A stretch of 64,000 bases of DNA from Rhodococcus phenolicus (lineage in GTDB: Bacteria > Actinomycetota > Actinomycetes > Mycobacteriales > Mycobacteriaceae): the NCBI RefSeq assembly GCF_001646785.1, contig NZ_LRRH01000037.1, positions 50,035 through 114,034 of the forward strand, given 5' to 3'. The notes below the pieces were generated by a model. The model saw only the letters and a list, made by a program, of their open reading frames with translations. It had not been told where the DNA came from and made no database searches. The translations under genes were made by a program, and so were the position numbers. The first letter of the stretch is position 1. The number at the start of each line of letters is the position of its first letter. Positions 38,574 through 49,559 of this stretch are shown here, one piece after another.

Positions 38574-40135
38574 GACGTTCCTGTTTCCGGCTCGATGTTC
38601 GAATTCGTATTCTCGCTGGCCCCGGGTTCGACCTCCCCGCCGCCCTCACCTTCACCCGCGCCCCCGGTGCCGCCTCCGGTTCCGCCCTCGGGCGGGGTCG
38701 TGGTGGTCGTGGTGGTCGTCATGGTCGTCATGGTCGTGGTGGTCGGTTCCGGGGTGGTCGTCGTGGTTTCCGGAATCGTGGTGGTCGGTTCCGGGGTGGT
38801 CGTCGGTGGGGGCGTGGTGGTCGGTTGTGGCGTGGTCGTCGGGATCGTCGTCACCGGTGGTGGCGGCGCGATCGTCGGTTCCTCGGTGGTCGTGGTCCTC
38901 GGTGGCCGCTCGGTGGTGGTCGTCGGCCTGGGTGTCGTGGTGATCTGCGTCGTCGGCGACGGGCCGGGGACCGGCTCGTCGGAGCCGGTGCGGTCGAACA
39001 GCACCACTCCCAGCGCGATCGCCGCGAGTGCGACCGCGACACCGGCAGCCCACAACAGTGCCTTCGGGTACCGGCCGCCCCCGGAATCGCCGATCGGCGG
39101 CTGGGTGCCGGTCGCATAGTTCTGTCCCGTGTACGGGGTCTGCGGCGGCGGGGTAGCGCCGGTGTACGGCTCGCCCGCATACGGCTGCTGGGCCGACATG
39201 GCGCGGGTCGCGACCGTCGGCGGCGTGGTGCCCGGCACCCCGGGCGGCAGCACCCGGTTCGCACCGGTGATCGGCGGAACGTTGCCGGGCGGGGGCACCG
39301 GGCGGCCGGCCCGGACGGCCGCGACGGCGTCGGCGAATTCACCGCCGCTCGAATAACGCTGCGCCGGATCCTTCGCCATCCCGATCTCGACGAGTTCGCG
39401 TACGCCGACGGGCAGGTCGGCCGGCAGCGGCGCCGGCACCTCCTGCACGTGCTTCATCGCGACGGTGACGACGCTGTCACCGAGGAACGGCCGCCGCCCC
39501 GACAGAGCCTCGTAACCGACGACGGCCAGCGAGTACACGTCGCTCGCGGAGGTCGCCTCCTGGCCGAGGGCCTGCTCCGGCGAAATGTACTGGGCGGTGC
39601 CCATCACCATGCCGGTCCGCGTCACGGGGGACGCGTCGACCGCCTTCGCGATACCGAAGTCGGTGATCTTGACCTGGCCGGTCGGGGTGATGAGGATGTT
39701 GCCCGGCTTGACGTCGCGGTGCACGACACCGGCGTCGTGCGCGGCCTGCAGGGCCCGGCCGGTCTGCTCGAGCATATCGAGACTGTGCGTCAGCGACAGC
39801 CGGCCCACCCGGGCCAGGACCGCGTTGAGCGGCTCGCCGTGCACGAGCTCCATCACGAGGTAGGCGATCGACTGGCCTTCGGCGTCGATGATCTCGCCGT
39901 AGTCGAACACCCCGGCGATACCGGGATGGTTCAACTGGGCGGTGGTGCGCGCCTCGAACCGGAACCGCGTCAGGAAGTCCGGGTCGTCCGACAGTTCCGC
40001 CTTGAGGATCTTCACCGCGACCCGACGGTCGAGCCGGGTGTCGAGCCCTTCCCACACCTGGCCCATACCGCCGGTCGCGATGAGCCGCTGCAGACGATAT
40101 CGGTCGGCGATCAGGGTGCCGCTGTTCACAGCCAT
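38570..40135 (-). CDS. pknA: Serine/threonine protein kinase PknA with very Thr/Pro-rich extracellular tail
   Basis: 521 residues from ATG 40135 ([16 protein letters not shown]). The kinase domain keeps PknA numbering: Lys42, HRD Asp141, DFG Asp159, activation-loop Thr172/Thr174. After a membrane helix at about 358-380 comes an outer tail of roughly 140 residues dominated by Thr and Pro (many TTTP/TTTTT runs), then Gly/Glu-rich sequence. M. tuberculosis PknA (431 aa) has a much shorter tail. Operon member between pbpA (1-base gap) and pknB. An in-frame extension beyond 40135 overlaps pbpA and is rejected. Confidence 0.95.
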   Translation of the reverse strand: MAVNSGTLIADRYRLQRLIATGGMGQVWEGLDTRLDRRVAVKILKAELSDDPDFLTRFRFEARTTAQLNHPGIAGVFDYGEIIDAEGQSIAYLVMELVHGEPLNAVLARVGRLSLTHSLDMLEQTGRALQAAHDAGVVHRDVKPGNILITPTGQVKITDFGIAKAVDASPVTRTGMVMGTAQYISPEQALGQEATSASDVYSLAVVGYEALSGRRPFLGDSVVTVAMKHVQEVPAPLPADLPVGVRELVEIGMAKDPAQRYSSGGEFADAVAAVRAGRPVPPPGNVPPITGANRVLPPGVPGTTPPTVATRAMSAQQPYAGEPYTGATPPPQTPYTGQNYATGTQPPIGDSGGGRYPKALLWAAGVAVALAAIALGVVLFDRTGSDEPVPGPSPTTQITTTPRPTTTTERPPRTTTTEEPTIAPPPPVTTIPTTTPQPTTTPPPTTTPEPTTTIPETTTTTPEPTTTTMTTMTTTTTTTTPPEGGTGGGTGGAGEGEGGGEVEPGASENTNSNIEPETGTS

Positions 40136-40136
40136 G

Positions 40137-41621
40137 TCAGCCTCCCTGCAATCCGGCCGAGATGACGGCGCGTCCGATGGGTGCGGCCACGGAGCCGCCG
40201 GTTGCCGCGAGTGCACGGTCGCCGCCGTCCTCCACGATCACCGCCACCGCCACCGTGGGCTGCTGCGCGGGCGCAAAGGCGATATACCAGGTGTGCGGCG
40301 GAGTGTTACGAGGGTCGCTGCCGTGTTCGGCCGTCCCGGTCTTGGACGCGATCTGCACCCCGGGGATCTTGCCGCCGCCACCCGCGTAGTTCTCGGCGCC
40401 GATCATCAGGTCCGTGAGGGTCGCGGCGACCTCCGGGGCGATCGCCTGGCCCGCCGATTCCGGCTTGGTTTCGGCGAGAACCGACAGGTCAGGGGACTGC
40501 AACTGGTCCACGAGGTAGGGCTGCATGCGGACACCGCCGTTCGCGACGGTCGCGGCGATCACCGCGTTCTCCAGCGGTGTCAGCGCCACGTCACGCTGCC
40601 CGATGCTGGACTGGCCGAGGGCCGCACCGTCCGGGATGGGGCCGATTGTGCTTTCCGCCACGGACAGCGGAATCGACATGTTCTCGCCGATCCCCAGGGC
40701 CTCGGCCTGCGCCGCGAGGGCGTCCTTGCCGGTGTTGATGCCCATCTCGACGAACGCCGTGTTGCAGGAGCGGGCGAACGCCTCGCGCAGCGTCGCGGTG
40801 GGTTCGGCGCCGCACGTCGATCCGGCGTAGTTCTCGAGGGTCGTCGTGGTGTCCGGGAGCGTGATGTTCGGGGCGGCGGTGAACCGGTCCTCCGGGCCGA
40901 CGCCGTTCGCGAGGGCCGCGGCGGTGACCACGACCTTGAACGTCGACCCCGGCGGATAGGTCTGCGACACCGCCCTGTTGAGCATCGGCTTGGCCGGGTC
41001 GGAGTTGAGTTCGTCCCAGGCCGCGCTGGTGGCGGCACCGTCGTGCCCGGACAACCGGTTCGGGTCGTAGCTCGGGGTGCTCACCATCGTCAGGATCTTG
41101 CCGGTGCTCGGTTCGATCGCGACGACCGAACCGGTGTAGCCCTTGGCGGTCAGTTCGTCGTAGGCGACCTGCTGCATCAGCGGGTCGATGGTGCTGACGA
41201 CGTTGCCGCCGCGCGGGTTGCGTCCCGACACCAGATCGAAGAAGCGGCGACCGAACAGGCGGTTGTCGGATCCGTTGAGGATGGCGTCCTCGGATCGTTC
41301 CAGACCGGTGCTGCCGTACTGCATCGAGTAGAAGCCGGTGACCGGCGCGTACGCGAGCGGGCTCATCGGCTGCTCGGGGGTCGCCGGGTAGGTGCGCAGG
41401 TACTTGTAGCGGCTGTCGGTGGGCACCGACACGGCCAGCACCTGCCCGCTCGCGGAGATCTGGCCGCGCTGACGGGAGTACTCGTCGATCAGCACCCGCG
41501 AGTTGCGCGGGTCGGTACGCAGGTCGTCGGCTTTGATGACCTGCACATAGGTGGCATTTGCGAGGAGCGCGGCGACCATGAACATCACGGCCATCGCGAC
41601 CTTGCGGAGAGGACCGTTCAT
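40137..41621 (-). CDS. pbpA: Penicillin-binding protein PbpA (class B transpeptidase)
   Basis: 494-residue membrane-anchored transpeptidase that cross-links peptidoglycan, a partner of RodA. The N-terminal anchor is [19 protein letters not shown]. Transpeptidase motifs: SxxK in YPPGSTFK, SxN in SCNTAF and KTG in SKTGTAEH. It starts at ATG 41621, overlapping the rodA stop by 4 bases. In M. tuberculosis PknB phosphorylates PbpA; co-location here fits that link. Confidence 0.96.
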   Translation of the reverse strand: MNGPLRKVAMAVMFMVAALLANATYVQVIKADDLRTDPRNSRVLIDEYSRQRGQISASGQVLAVSVPTDSRYKYLRTYPATPEQPMSPLAYAPVTGFYSMQYGSTGLERSEDAILNGSDNRLFGRRFFDLVSGRNPRGGNVVSTIDPLMQQVAYDELTAKGYTGSVVAIEPSTGKILTMVSTPSYDPNRLSGHDGAATSAAWDELNSDPAKPMLNRAVSQTYPPGSTFKVVVTAAALANGVGPEDRFTAAPNITLPDTTTTLENYAGSTCGAEPTATLREAFARSCNTAFVEMGINTGKDALAAQAEALGIGENMSIPLSVAESTIGPIPDGAALGQSSIGQRDVALTPLENAVIAATVANGGVRMQPYLVDQLQSPDLSVLAETKPESAGQAIAPEVAATLTDLMIGAENYAGGGGKIPGVQIASKTGTAEHGSDPRNTPPHTWYIAFAPAQQPTVAVAVIVEDGGDRALAATGGSVAAPIGRAVISAGLQGG

Positions 41622-43066
41622 TCGCGCCCCATCATCTCCGTCTGCGCGTCCGCGATCGGCGGTGCAGGCTTCTTGCGGGGCAGGACGGGTTCGCGGGCGG
41701 CGTGCGAGATCTTCATCAGCAACGCCAGCAGCAGGTAGTTCGCGAGCAGCGACGACCCGCCGTACGACACGAACGGAGTGGTCAGTCCCGTCAGTGGGAT
41801 CAGCTTCGTGACGCCGCCGACGACCACGAAGATCTGGATCGCGAGGGTGAACGACAAGCCCGCCGCAAGTAGCTTGCCGAAGCTGTCGCGCACCGCCAGC
41901 GCGGTGCGCAGGCCCCGAACGATCAGCACGAGGAACAGCAGCAGGATCGCGGCCAGGCCGATCAGGCCCAGTTCCTCACCGATCGCCGCGACGATGAAGT
42001 CGGTCTTCGCGAACGGCACCTGCGCCGGCCGGCCGCTGCCCAGACCGGTGCCGCCGACACCTCCGGTCGCCATTCCGAACAGCGACTGGGAGATCTGATA
42101 GCCGGTGTTCGCGTAGTCGCCGAACGGGTCGAGCCACGTCTGCACGCGCACCCGCACGTGCCCGAACATCTGGTAGGCGAAGAAGAAGCCGACGGCAAGC
42201 AGACCGAAACCGATGAGCAGCCAGCCCACCCGCTCGGTGGCGATGTAGAGCATCACCAGCACGGTCGTGAACAGCAGCAGCGAGGTGCCCAGGTCCTTCT
42301 CGAACACCATCACGCCGATCGACAGGATCCACGCGGCGAGGATCGGGCCGAGGTCGCGGGCGCGCGGGAAGTCCATGCCGAGGAAGTGCTTGCCCGCGGT
42401 GGTGAACAGGTCGCGCTTCGCGACCAGTACCGACGCGAAGAAGATGATCAGCAGGATCTTCGAGAACTCGCCGGGCTGAATGCTGAAACCGGGCAGCCGG
42501 ATCCAGATCTTGGCGCCGTTGACCTCGGACAGGCTCGACGGCAGCAGCGCCGGGATGGCCAGCGCGACCAGCCCGATCAGGCCGAGGGTGTAGCTGTAGC
42601 GGGCGAGCAGCCGGTAGTCGTGCAGCAGCACCAGCACCGCGACGAACCCGGCAATGGCCAGCGCGGTCCACAGGATCTGCTGGTTCGCATCGGGCGACGG
42701 GATCGGATTGCCCATGAACAGGGCGTTCTCCTGGTCGGCGAGGTCCAGGCGGTGGATCAGGACCAGGCCGAGCCCGTTGAGCAGGGCGACGATCGGCAGC
42801 AGCAGCGGATCGGCATACGGCGCGAACCGCCGCACCGCCAGATGCGCGACGAGGAACATCCCGGCATAGGTCAGCCCGTACTTGGCGAGATCCCAGGTCA
42901 AGGTCTGTTCCTGGCTGACCTCGACGAGCATCAGGGACACCAGGGTGATCCCGATCGCGGCGAGAATCAGCAGCAGTTCGGTGTTGCGGCGGGTCGACTG
43001 CGGCGGTGCAGGGGCGAATCCACCCGGTGGGCTCGGGAAAGCCCCCGCGACGTGAGACACCGACAT
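41618..43066 (-). CDS. rodA: RodA/FtsW/SpoVE family peptidoglycan glycosyltransferase
   Basis: 482-residue polytopic SEDS protein (about 12 helices) that polymerises lipid II together with PbpA. SEDS features include [31 protein letters not shown] and the C-terminal [17 protein letters not shown] 43066 shares one base with the pstP stop, and its 3' end overlaps pbpA by 4 bases, so it is fully embedded in the fhaA-pknB operon. Confidence 0.95.
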   Translation of the reverse strand: MSVSHVAGAFPSPPGGFAPAPPQSTRRNTELLLILAAIGITLVSLMLVEVSQEQTLTWDLAKYGLTYAGMFLVAHLAVRRFAPYADPLLLPIVALLNGLGLVLIHRLDLADQENALFMGNPIPSPDANQQILWTALAIAGFVAVLVLLHDYRLLARYSYTLGLIGLVALAIPALLPSSLSEVNGAKIWIRLPGFSIQPGEFSKILLIIFFASVLVAKRDLFTTAGKHFLGMDFPRARDLGPILAAWILSIGVMVFEKDLGTSLLLFTTVLVMLYIATERVGWLLIGFGLLAVGFFFAYQMFGHVRVRVQTWLDPFGDYANTGYQISQSLFGMATGGVGGTGLGSGRPAQVPFAKTDFIVAAIGEELGLIGLAAILLLFLVLIVRGLRTALAVRDSFGKLLAAGLSFTLAIQIFVVVGGVTKLIPLTGLTTPFVSYGGSSLLANYLLLALLMKISHAAREPVLPRKKPAPPIADAQTEMMGRE

Positions 43067-44577
43067 CAGGCTCCCACCCTGCAGTTCTGGCCCGGTACCT
43101 GCGGTACGGCCGGGGTCGGTTCGGATGTCTGCTCCGGAGCGGCCGGGGCCGCGGACGTCTCACCGGGCACCGGGGTTCCCGGCGCCGAGGTCTCCGCCGG
43201 GGGCGGCGAGGCAGTGGTGACCGGCGGGGTCTCCGGTGCCGGCGTCGGGGCGGGCGTGCCGTCCGGGCCCGGAGTTGCGGTTGCCGCAGATCCGGGTGCC
43301 GGTGTCGGTTCCGGCTTCTCCTCGACGCACACCGGCAGCAGGTCGCCGTCGACGAGCCGGCCCATCTGGGCCTTCGCCTCGTCGAGGGTGCCTGCCGGGA
43401 GACCGGCACGCACCTGCTCGCGCGCGGCGGGCTGCAGATCGTCGACGACCATCACCCGGCAGTTGGCGTGGTCGGGTTCCATCAGTGTCAGCATGCCCTC
43501 GTCGGTCAGGCACCCGACGAGCGCCTGTTCCTGCAGCGAGTAGCCGAGCACGTTGCCGGGTACGCCGCGGAGCACGGTCACCCGGCTGTCGTCGGCCCCG
43601 ACGTAGTAGTAGTTGCGCAGCATCATGCGGCCCACGACCACCGCTGTCGCGAGCAGCGCCAGCACGACGAGCCCGGCGACGGGCCACCACAGGCGGCTGC
43701 GCTTGCGTTTCGGTTCCGGCTCGGGCTTGCTGATAACCCGCTTCGGGGCGGCACGCGGCGGCCGCATCGCCGCGGCACGGCCTGCGGCGGTGTTCGGCGG
43801 CGGAGTGTCCTCGTCCTCGCCGGACGCGGCGCCCGCGACGATCGGATGGCTTTGCCCGTAGTCCAGGTCGATGACGTCGGCGACGACGACGGTCACGTTG
43901 TCGGGACCGCCGCTCCGCAACGCCAATTCGATGAGCCGGTCGGCGCACTCGTCGTGGGTGCCTTCACGCATCGTGTTGGCGATCGTCTCGTCGCTGACCA
44001 CGTCGGACAGGCCGTCCGAGCACACCAGGTAACGGTCGCCGGCGCGCGCCTCGCGCACCGTCAGGGTCGGCTCGACCTCGCTGCCGGTGAGGGCACGCAT
44101 GATCAGCGACCGCTGCGGATGCGAATGGGCCTGCTCGGCGGTGATGCGGCCCTCGTCGACGAGGGACTGCACGAACGTGTCGTCGCGGGTGATCTGGGTG
44201 AGCTGGTCGTCGCGCAGCAGGTAGGCGCGCGAATCCCCGATGTGGGCGAGGCCCAGCTTGCTGCCGGCGAACAGGATCGCGGTGAGCGTGGTGCCCATGC
44301 CGTCGAGTTCCGGTTCCTCCTCGACCTGGTCGGCGATGGAGGCGTTGCCCTCGCGGACCGCTGCGGCGAGCTTGCCGAGGAGATCGTCGCCCGGCTCGTC
44401 GTCGTCGAGGTGGGCGAGCGCCGCGATCATCAGCTGTGAGGCGACCTCACCGGCGGCGTGACCGCCCATGCCGTCGGCGAGCGCGAGCAGCCGCGCACCG
44501 GCGTACACGGAATCTTCGTTGTTCGAGCGAACCAGACCGCGGTCGCTGCGGGCGGCGTAACGCAATACAAGGGTCAC
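43066..44577 (-). CDS. pstP: PP2C-family Ser/Thr phosphatase PstP
   Basis: 503-residue membrane phosphatase that reverses PknA/PknB phosphorylation. The PP2C domain (about 1-240) shows metal-binding motifs [39 protein letters not shown] and [11 protein letters not shown] membrane helix ([20 protein letters not shown]) near residue 300 precedes an extracellular part and a long Pro/Thr-rich end. GTG 44577 overlaps the fhaB stop (GTGA). Confidence 0.95.
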   Translation of the reverse strand: MTLVLRYAARSDRGLVRSNNEDSVYAGARLLALADGMGGHAAGEVASQLMIAALAHLDDDEPGDDLLGKLAAAVREGNASIADQVEEEPELDGMGTTLTAILFAGSKLGLAHIGDSRAYLLRDDQLTQITRDDTFVQSLVDEGRITAEQAHSHPQRSLIMRALTGSEVEPTLTVREARAGDRYLVCSDGLSDVVSDETIANTMREGTHDECADRLIELALRSGGPDNVTVVVADVIDLDYGQSHPIVAGAASGEDEDTPPPNTAAGRAAAMRPPRAAPKRVISKPEPEPKRKRSRLWWPVAGLVVLALLATAVVVGRMMLRNYYYVGADDSRVTVLRGVPGNVLGYSLQEQALVGCLTDEGMLTLMEPDHANCRVMVVDDLQPAAREQVRAGLPAGTLDEAKAQMGRLVDGDLLPVCVEEKPEPTPAPGSAATATPGPDGTPAPTPAPETPPVTTASPPPAETSAPGTPVPGETSAAPAAPEQTSEPTPAVPQVPGQNCRVGA

Positions 44578-45035
44578 GGGCGGAGCTCGATCACGGTCTT
44601 CCCGACCCGGACCGGAGTGCCCAGGGGTACGCGGACGGCGGTGGTGACCTTCGCACGATCGAGATAGGTCCCGTTGGTGGAACCGAGGTCCTCGACGTAC
44701 CAGTCGGAGCCACGCGGCGAGAGACGGGCGTGGCGGGTGGAGGCGTAGTCGTCGGTGAGCACGAGCGTCGAATCGTCGGCACGCCCGATCAGCACCGGCT
44801 GTGTGCCCAGCGAGATGCGGGTCCCGGCGAGCGCACCCTGCGTCACCACCAGGTACTTCGCGGTCTTGTTGCGAGCCAGCGAGGGCAGCACCGACTGCTT
44901 GCGCGAATAGCGGGGCAGCGGACGGGCCGCGCCCGCGTAGATGTCCGAGCGCAGAGTGCGCAGAACAGCCCAGATGAACAGCCACAGCAGGAGGAGGAAA
45001 CCCGCCCGGGTCAGCTGCAGAATCAGCCCCTGCAC
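44574..45035 (-). CDS. fhaB: FHA-domain protein FhaB (FipA)
   Basis: 153-residue protein with an N-terminal membrane helix (RAGFLLLLWLFIWAVLRTL) and a C-terminal FHA domain that binds phosphothreonine ([34 protein letters not shown]). It matches M. tuberculosis FhaB/FipA nearly end to end; that protein links FtsZ and FtsQ under stress. GTG 45035 has GGAGGA upstream; the longer ORF is not homologous. Cotranscribed with pstP. Confidence 0.95.
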   Translation of the reverse strand: MQGLILQLTRAGFLLLLWLFIWAVLRTLRSDIYAGAARPLPRYSRKQSVLPSLARNKTAKYLVVTQGALAGTRISLGTQPVLIGRADDSTLVLTDDYASTRHARLSPRGSDWYVEDLGSTNGTYLDRAKVTTAVRVPLGTPVRVGKTVIELRP

Positions 45036-45192
45036 GGCTCGTCCTCCTTCGGCATGGTCGACCGGCGCAATCGCATCCGGTGTGCTGAGGTCACCCACAA
45101 TACGGACTGTGCGCGACTCGACGCACCGTCCGACGCGTCGGCTACGCGTCGGACCGATCTCGAGTCGGGTCCGATCGGGTGTCGAAACCTGT

Positions 45193-46521
45193 TCAGAGGA
45201 TGCGGACCAGAATCTCCGAGTGACCCGCGCGGACCACGTCGCCGTCGGCGAGCTGCCAGTCCTGCACCGGTGCACCGTTGACCGTGGTGCCGTTGGTGGA
45301 GCCGAGATCGGACAGCATCGCGACCGTCCCGTCCCAGCGGATGTCGATGTGGCGACGCGACACGCCGGTGTCCGGGAGGCGGAACTGGGCGTCCTGGCCG
45401 CGGCCGATGATGTTGCTGCCCTCACGGAGCTGGTAGTAACGGCCACTGCCGTCCTCGAGCTGCAGCGTCGCGGTCAGCACGCGACCCGCGGCAGCACCGG
45501 CCGGCGGGTAGGCGGCGGCGCCGCCACCGTAGTTGCGGTCGTCGTAGCCGCCCTGCTGGCCGTAACCCTGGTCCGCGTAACCCTGATCGGCGTAGCCCTG
45601 GTTGCCGTAGGCCTGCTGGCCGTATGCCTGACCCTGGTAGCCCTGATCGGCGTAACCCTGGTCGTACCCTGCGGCACCGGCCGCGCCGGGCTGGCCGTAA
45701 CCACCCTGGTAGCGGTCCTCGCCGTACGGCTGCTGCTGCGGCTGCTGGTAGTCGTTGCGTCCGTAGTCCTGGCTGTAGGCCTGCTGCTGGTCGTTGTAGC
45801 CACCGCCGTAGTTGCGGTCGTCGTAGCCACCCTGCTGGCTGTAGCCCTGCTGGTCGTAGCCCTGGTCCGCGTAACCCTGATCGGCGTAGCCGCCGCGCTC
45901 GGCGCCGTAGGCCTCGGCCGGCGGATAGGCGGCGCCACCCTCGTTGCGGTAGCCCTGCGCATAGCGCTGATCCTGGCCGACGTGCGCATGACCGTTGCGC
46001 GCATACTGCGGCTCCGCACGGTCGGCGGGCTCGCGGCCGGGTTCGTAGCCGGGGTTCTGCGTCATGGGGGCAACTCCTGGGTCAGGTTTCACGGTCGGGC
46101 GATTCTGGGGCGAACGCGAGGCCGGTGCGCGCGCCGGTGCGCGCCCGGTATCGGGATCGACCGAGCCGCGAGTGCGGTACTGCCCCGTGTGCAGCGCCGA
46201 CGACGACTCGAAGGCAACATGGATCTCACCGTAGGTTTGCCACCCCTGTTCGCGAATGAAGTCCTCAAGGTGACGGGAGAATGCCTTCACCGTCAAGTCC
46301 CTGTCTGCTGCCAGGGCCTCGTGATCGGATTCGCTGATGGTGATGACGTACTTGTTGGGTGCGAGCATGAGCCCACGATCGAGCTGCTGGACACCGTCCG
46401 TCGCCTCCTGTTGAAGCGCGGCTTCGACCTCCTGGGGAACCACGCCGCCCCCGAAGACGCGCGCGAATGCGTCGCCGATTGCGGCTTGAAGCTTGCGTTC
46501 GAAACGCTGCGCGATTCCCAT
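45193..46521 (-). CDS. fhaA: FHA-domain protein FhaA with Tyr/Gln/Gly-rich repeat linker
   Basis: 442 residues: an N-terminal DUF3662 domain ([12 protein letters not shown] to about 120), a long disordered linker (about 170-345) of GYADQGY-type repeats rich in Tyr, Gln and Gly with the block [13 protein letters not shown] present twice, and a C-terminal FHA domain ([37 protein letters not shown]). FhaA binds phosphorylated MviN/FhaB-pathway proteins and limits peptidoglycan synthesis in mycobacteria. ATG 46521; first gene of the minus-strand operon, 157 bases ahead of fhaB. Confidence 0.94.
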   Translation of the reverse strand: MGIAQRFERKLQAAIGDAFARVFGGGVVPQEVEAALQQEATDGVQQLDRGLMLAPNKYVITISESDHEALAADRDLTVKAFSRHLEDFIREQGWQTYGEIHVAFESSSALHTGQYRTRGSVDPDTGRAPARAPASRSPQNRPTVKPDPGVAPMTQNPGYEPGREPADRAEPQYARNGHAHVGQDQRYAQGYRNEGGAAYPPAEAYGAERGGYADQGYADQGYDQQGYSQQGGYDDRNYGGGYNDQQQAYSQDYGRNDYQQPQQQPYGEDRYQGGYGQPGAAGAAGYDQGYADQGYQGQAYGQQAYGNQGYADQGYADQGYGQQGGYDDRNYGGGAAAYPPAGAAAGRVLTATLQLEDGSGRYYQLREGSNIIGRGQDAQFRLPDTGVSRRHIDIRWDGTVAMLSDLGSTNGTTVNGAPVQDWQLADGDVVRAGHSEILVRIL

Positions 46522-46723
46522 GGCGGCCCCCTTTCCGGACTGTGCGTGTCGCGATGCAGTTCTCGCCCCTGCATGGTATCGACTTTTTGCCCGATCCGGC
46601 TCGGGGGAGGGTGAGCGAATGTCCAACTCGGCCCCGAGCGTGGTCCGGTAGCGCCGGGAAACCGGCTCTGGCCAGGCGAATCGTGATATTTGCAGAAGGT
46701 GTGTTACTGTTCTCCAGTCGCTC

Positions 46724-46806
46724 GGGCGAGTGGCGGAATGGCAGACGCGCTGGCTTCAGGTGCCAGTGTCCTTCGGGACGTGGGGGTTCAAGTCCCCCTT
46801 CGCCCA
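46724..46806 (+). tRNA. tRNA-Leu (CAG)
   Basis: 83-nt class II tRNA: acceptor GGGCGAG/TTCGCCC (last pair G-U), anticodon stem CTGGC/GCCAG with loop TTCAGGT (anticodon CAG), long variable arm TGTCC-TTC-GGGACG, T-arm GGGGG-TTCAAGT-CCCCC, discriminator A. CCA is not encoded. Confidence 0.96.
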
Positions 46807-46840
46807 CAATAATGAGCAGTTCCACGAACTGCGCAGAACG

Positions 46841-46870
46841 AGGTCACGAACTCGAAAGAGGTCGTGACCT
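46841..46870 (+). terminator. Terminator after tRNA-Leu
   Basis: AGGTCACGA (46841-46849) pairs with TCGTGACCT (46862-46870); inside, CTC-GAAA-GAG extends the stem to a stable tetraloop. It is followed by TGTTCTTTTGGTT, a good T-rich tail. A smaller hairpin GCAGTTC-CAC-GAACTGC precedes it at 46816-46832. Confidence 0.85.
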
Positions 46871-46962
46871 TGTTCTTTTGGTTGGTCGACCCAAGCCATC
46901 TCCGCTGAGACGAGGGGGCGGGAGCCCGCGAGTCCCCATGTGTGGCGCGACTTGCTTCGGCG

Positions 46963-46978
46963 GGCCGTTCGAACGGCC
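46963..46978. repeat. 16-bp palindrome
   Basis: GGCCGTTCGAACGGCC is a perfect palindrome in the gene-poor stretch between tRNA-Leu and the IS remnant. The rest of 46871-47012 shows no gene. It may be chance in GC-rich DNA or a protein-binding site. Confidence 0.3.
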
Positions 46979-47012
46979 GTTGAGTCGTTCGCCGACGCGA
47001 CGTATGAAATGG

Positions 47013-48176
47013 TCACAACGCAGTCGTTGCCGACGCCGTGGACAGAGGCGACACGTACGAGCAACCGCGAAATACGTTGTATGCGTCTTGGGTAGAGCGT
47101 CCAATCGTTCCCAAGCGGTATCGACAAGACGCGCCGCGGAATCGCCTCCAGTCACGACCATCACCGCACCGATAATCGGCTCTTATGTCCGGTGGCGCCG
47201 GATGCACCGAGTAGTCGTTGGAGTCGAGCCGGATGTAGTGATCACGGGCCAACCGGGTCGAGGATCGCCAGCCTGTCACCGGGGGCACCGGTGGAAGTGT
47301 GAGCATCGCGTGTCGGTCGGCATCGATCCGGTCGGCCGGCGCGCACCCGAGCACCCGTTTGCGGCGGGTGTTCGCCGTTGCTATCCATGCCGACAACTGC
47401 CGGTTGAAGCCGTCCGGGCCGGCGAACGAGCGGCCCGGCAGGAACGAGGTTTCCAGGTAGTCGTGGTTGCGTTCGATGATGCCCTTGGCTTCGGGGTCCG
47501 CGGGATTGCAGATCAGCACCTTCGCTCCGAGAGTGCCCCGGAAACCCTGACAGTCCTGGGTCAGTTCCGTCTTGCGGTGGCGTCGTCGCCCGACCGCGCC
47601 TTCACCGTCCCATACCAGCACCCGGGGCACCGCCCCGAGACGGTGGATCAGCTGCCACCAGCCCGCGAACAGGTCCTCGGCGCCGCGAGTGGGCACCAGC
47701 ACCGCGGACAACCAGCGTGAATAGCCGCAGGTCATCGTCAACACCGGCAGTTTCGTCGGCGGTCTGGATTGGCCGTGGTCGACGGGCAGGGTGATCGGTG
47801 GGAACCAGAAGTCGCACTGCGCGATCTCCCCGGGCAGGTAGGTGGTGCGCGAGGCCGGATCCGGCGGCAGATAGACCGGACGTAGTTCGGCGACCCGTCC
47901 GCTGAGCACCCGGATCGAGTGATCCCAGCCGATCCGTTCGGCGATCACCGTTGCAGGCATCGTGGGGAACTGTTGCAGTAATTCCCGGATGCGGGGTTCG
48001 AACGGGTCGACGATCGAGCCCTTCGTGGCGCGTTGGTATTTCGGAGGCCCGTCGGCGGCGAGCGCCGAGCGGACGGTGTTGCGGGATATCCCCATCACCC
48101 GGGCGATCGCCTTGATCGGCAATCGTTCGCTGCGATGCAGACGACGAATCTCGGCCCAATCTTCCACGGACAACAT
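47013..48176 (-). pseudogene. istA: IS21-family transposase IstA, C-terminally truncated
   Basis: The first about 325 residues are a clear IstA: N-terminal HTH (IKAIARVMGISRNTVRSAL) and the DDE core with Asp in AQCDFWF, Asp in VLVWDGEGAV and Glu in DPEAKGIIERNHDYLE. Homology stops abruptly after NDYSVHPA, near 47195; the remaining codons to 47013 encode unrelated sequence, so the C-terminus is lost. No istB is present. The element cannot move on its own. Confidence 0.85.
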
Positions 48177-48273
48177 CCCTTCGTCCCTCCTGGCTCGACT
48201 CGAACCAGGATCGGTGGACAGGGGGTCAAAATTGAGATGCCGTGCCGGGGTCAGTATTCACGTGCCGCCGACA
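47195..48273 (-). mobile_element. Truncated IS21-family insertion sequence
   Basis: The istA remnant plus its right end. Upstream of istA lie subterminal repeats with GGGGTCAAAATTGAG (near 48225) and GGGGTCAGTATTCACGTG (from 48247), ending in CCGACA at 48268-48273, the reverse of the TGT terminus usual for IS21 elements. The left end and istB are missing, cut near 47195. Boundaries are estimated from loss of homology and motif, not from a target-site duplication. Confidence 0.7.
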
Positions 48274-48521
48274 TTTGCGGCAAACTCCCAGGTCAGGTCG
48301 AAAATCGACACGTTCGCATCCAATGCGAGAGTCGAATCCGAGGTGTTCTCCAGCGAGATCACGAGCTCATCACGTACCCCACTCAACCGTCTCACAACCT
48401 TGGCAGTTAGACAGTCATCCGGCGTGCAAGCGGAATCGGGTCGACCCAGCTCCCGGCGTCTCACAAGTTGATTCCGAAACAAGGTCTCGAAACATCGGTA
48501 CGGGAACAACTTTCGGAACAA
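48258..48521 (-). pseudogene. Possible gene remnant interrupted by the IS end
   Basis: An 87-codon minus-strand frame whose last half (DELVISLENTSDSTLALDAN and on) reads like genuine protein, with its stop inside the IS terminal sequence. It may be the 5' part of a gene cut by the insertion. No family was recognised and no ribosome site supports the start, so this could be chance. Otherwise nothing is seen in 48274-48551. Confidence 0.25.
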
Positions 48522-48551
48522 TCAGACCGCATAGGGGCGCGTCGTGGAGTC

Positions 48552-49103
48552 TCAGCGACGCAACGCCGCGGCGGAGATCGGTAAGCCCGCCGCGGCGAGG
48601 CGCTCGCATACATCGGCAGGGGCGCCGGGCGGGTTGCGCCACGCTGCGGCAGTAGCGCTGATCGCCTGGTGCACCCGCGCCCCGTCGAGCGTGAACAGGT
48701 GCATGACGAACTCGTCCGGGTGCAGGACCTCGATACCGAACTGGGCAAGTTCGGCATCGGGAAAATCGCGCAGGTTCGCGGTGACGATCACCTGCGCTGA
48801 GCAGCGGATCGCCGCGGCGAGCACATGCCGGTCGTTCTCGTCGGGCAGCGTCAGCGCCGGGATGAGTGCCTCGTACCCGGTGAACAGGCAGTCCGGGACC
48901 GCTCGGTTCATCAGCCCCCGAAGCTTGGCCAGGGTATCGATGGGGATGTCCGGTCGGTCGGCGGCGAGATTGCGGAACGTCTCGTCGAGAATCCGGTCGG
49001 TCCACCGGGCGTGAACCAGCCCGGTCTGGGCCAGGCGAATCAACACGTCGCGAAGCACGTTCGGGTACAGCACGTTCGCGTCGTAGAGGACGGTGAAGGT
49101 CAC
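48552..49103 (-). CDS. PIN-domain toxin (type II toxin-antitoxin)
   Basis: 183-residue PIN ribonuclease-like protein with the acidic residues expected of the active site: Asp in VLYDANVLYP, Glu in ILDETFRNL and Asp residues in LPDENDRHVLAAAI followed by VTANLRDFP. GTG 49103 (MTFTVLYDAN) lies one base after the antitoxin stop, showing coupling. PIN toxins usually cleave RNA and are neutralised by the partner encoded just upstream. It lies in the accessory stretch next to the IS remnant. Confidence 0.88.
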   Translation of the reverse strand: MTFTVLYDANVLYPNVLRDVLIRLAQTGLVHARWTDRILDETFRNLAADRPDIPIDTLAKLRGLMNRAVPDCLFTGYEALIPALTLPDENDRHVLAAAIRCSAQVIVTANLRDFPDAELAQFGIEVLHPDEFVMHLFTLDGARVHQAISATAAAWRNPPGAPADVCERLAAAGLPISAAALRR

Positions 49104-49104
49104 G

Positions 49105-49539
49105 TCAGTGGAGTCCGAGGTCTTCGGACAGGGCGGTGAGGTCGTCGGCGGCCCGCCGCGCATTGCGCTGCTGGGTGCGCCGGTGCTCGAGCAGTGAGGA
49201 TGCCAGGATTCGACGATGCCGGCCTACCAGCCGGTACCGGATGAGGCCCTGGTCCAGGAGTTTGATCACGTGCGGGCGCGACACGTTGAGCAGTTCGGCG
49301 GCCTGCTGGGTGGTGAGCTCCGCATGCGCAGGGACCACGGTCACGCCCTGGCCGGCTGCCATGTTCGCCAGTACGTCTTTGATCAACTCCAGGGCGGAAC
49401 TCGGCAGGTGCACGGACTCCGACGTTCCGGCGACAGTGACGTCGAACGTGTCGGTACTCGGTTTCACGCCCCGGAGAGCGTTCAGCGCCTGTCGTGCCTG
49501 TTCCTGCTCCACGGCACTCGGATGTTCGATCGCGGACAT
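49105..49539 (-). CDS. Helix-turn-helix (excisionase-type) antitoxin
   Basis: 144 residues with an excisionase/MerR-like HTH in ELTTQQAAELLNVSRPHVIK and then LVGRHRRILASSLLEH, followed by a charged C-terminal region likely to bind the toxin. Immediately precedes the PIN gene. ATG 49539 has AGAGGAGG six bases upstream and a good promoter at 49560-49588. It probably represses its own promoter, as antitoxins do. Confidence 0.88.
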   Translation of the reverse strand: MSAIEHPSAVEQEQARQALNALRGVKPSTDTFDVTVAGTSESVHLPSSALELIKDVLANMAAGQGVTVVPAHAELTTQQAAELLNVSRPHVIKLLDQGLIRYRLVGRHRRILASSLLEHRRTQQRNARRAADDLTALSEDLGLH

Positions 49540-49559
49540 ACCCCGCCTCCTCTAAGTGA

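Noticed and set aside
38690..38960. Dense GGTCGT/GGTGGT runs as a structural repeat element
   Set aside because: They are the antisense of the Thr/Pro codons of the PknA tail, in frame with a clear kinase gene.
42158..43543. 461-codon plus-strand frame opposite rodA and pstP
   Set aside because: Shadow of two recognised genes on the minus strand; Gln/Asp/Arg-rich with no domain.
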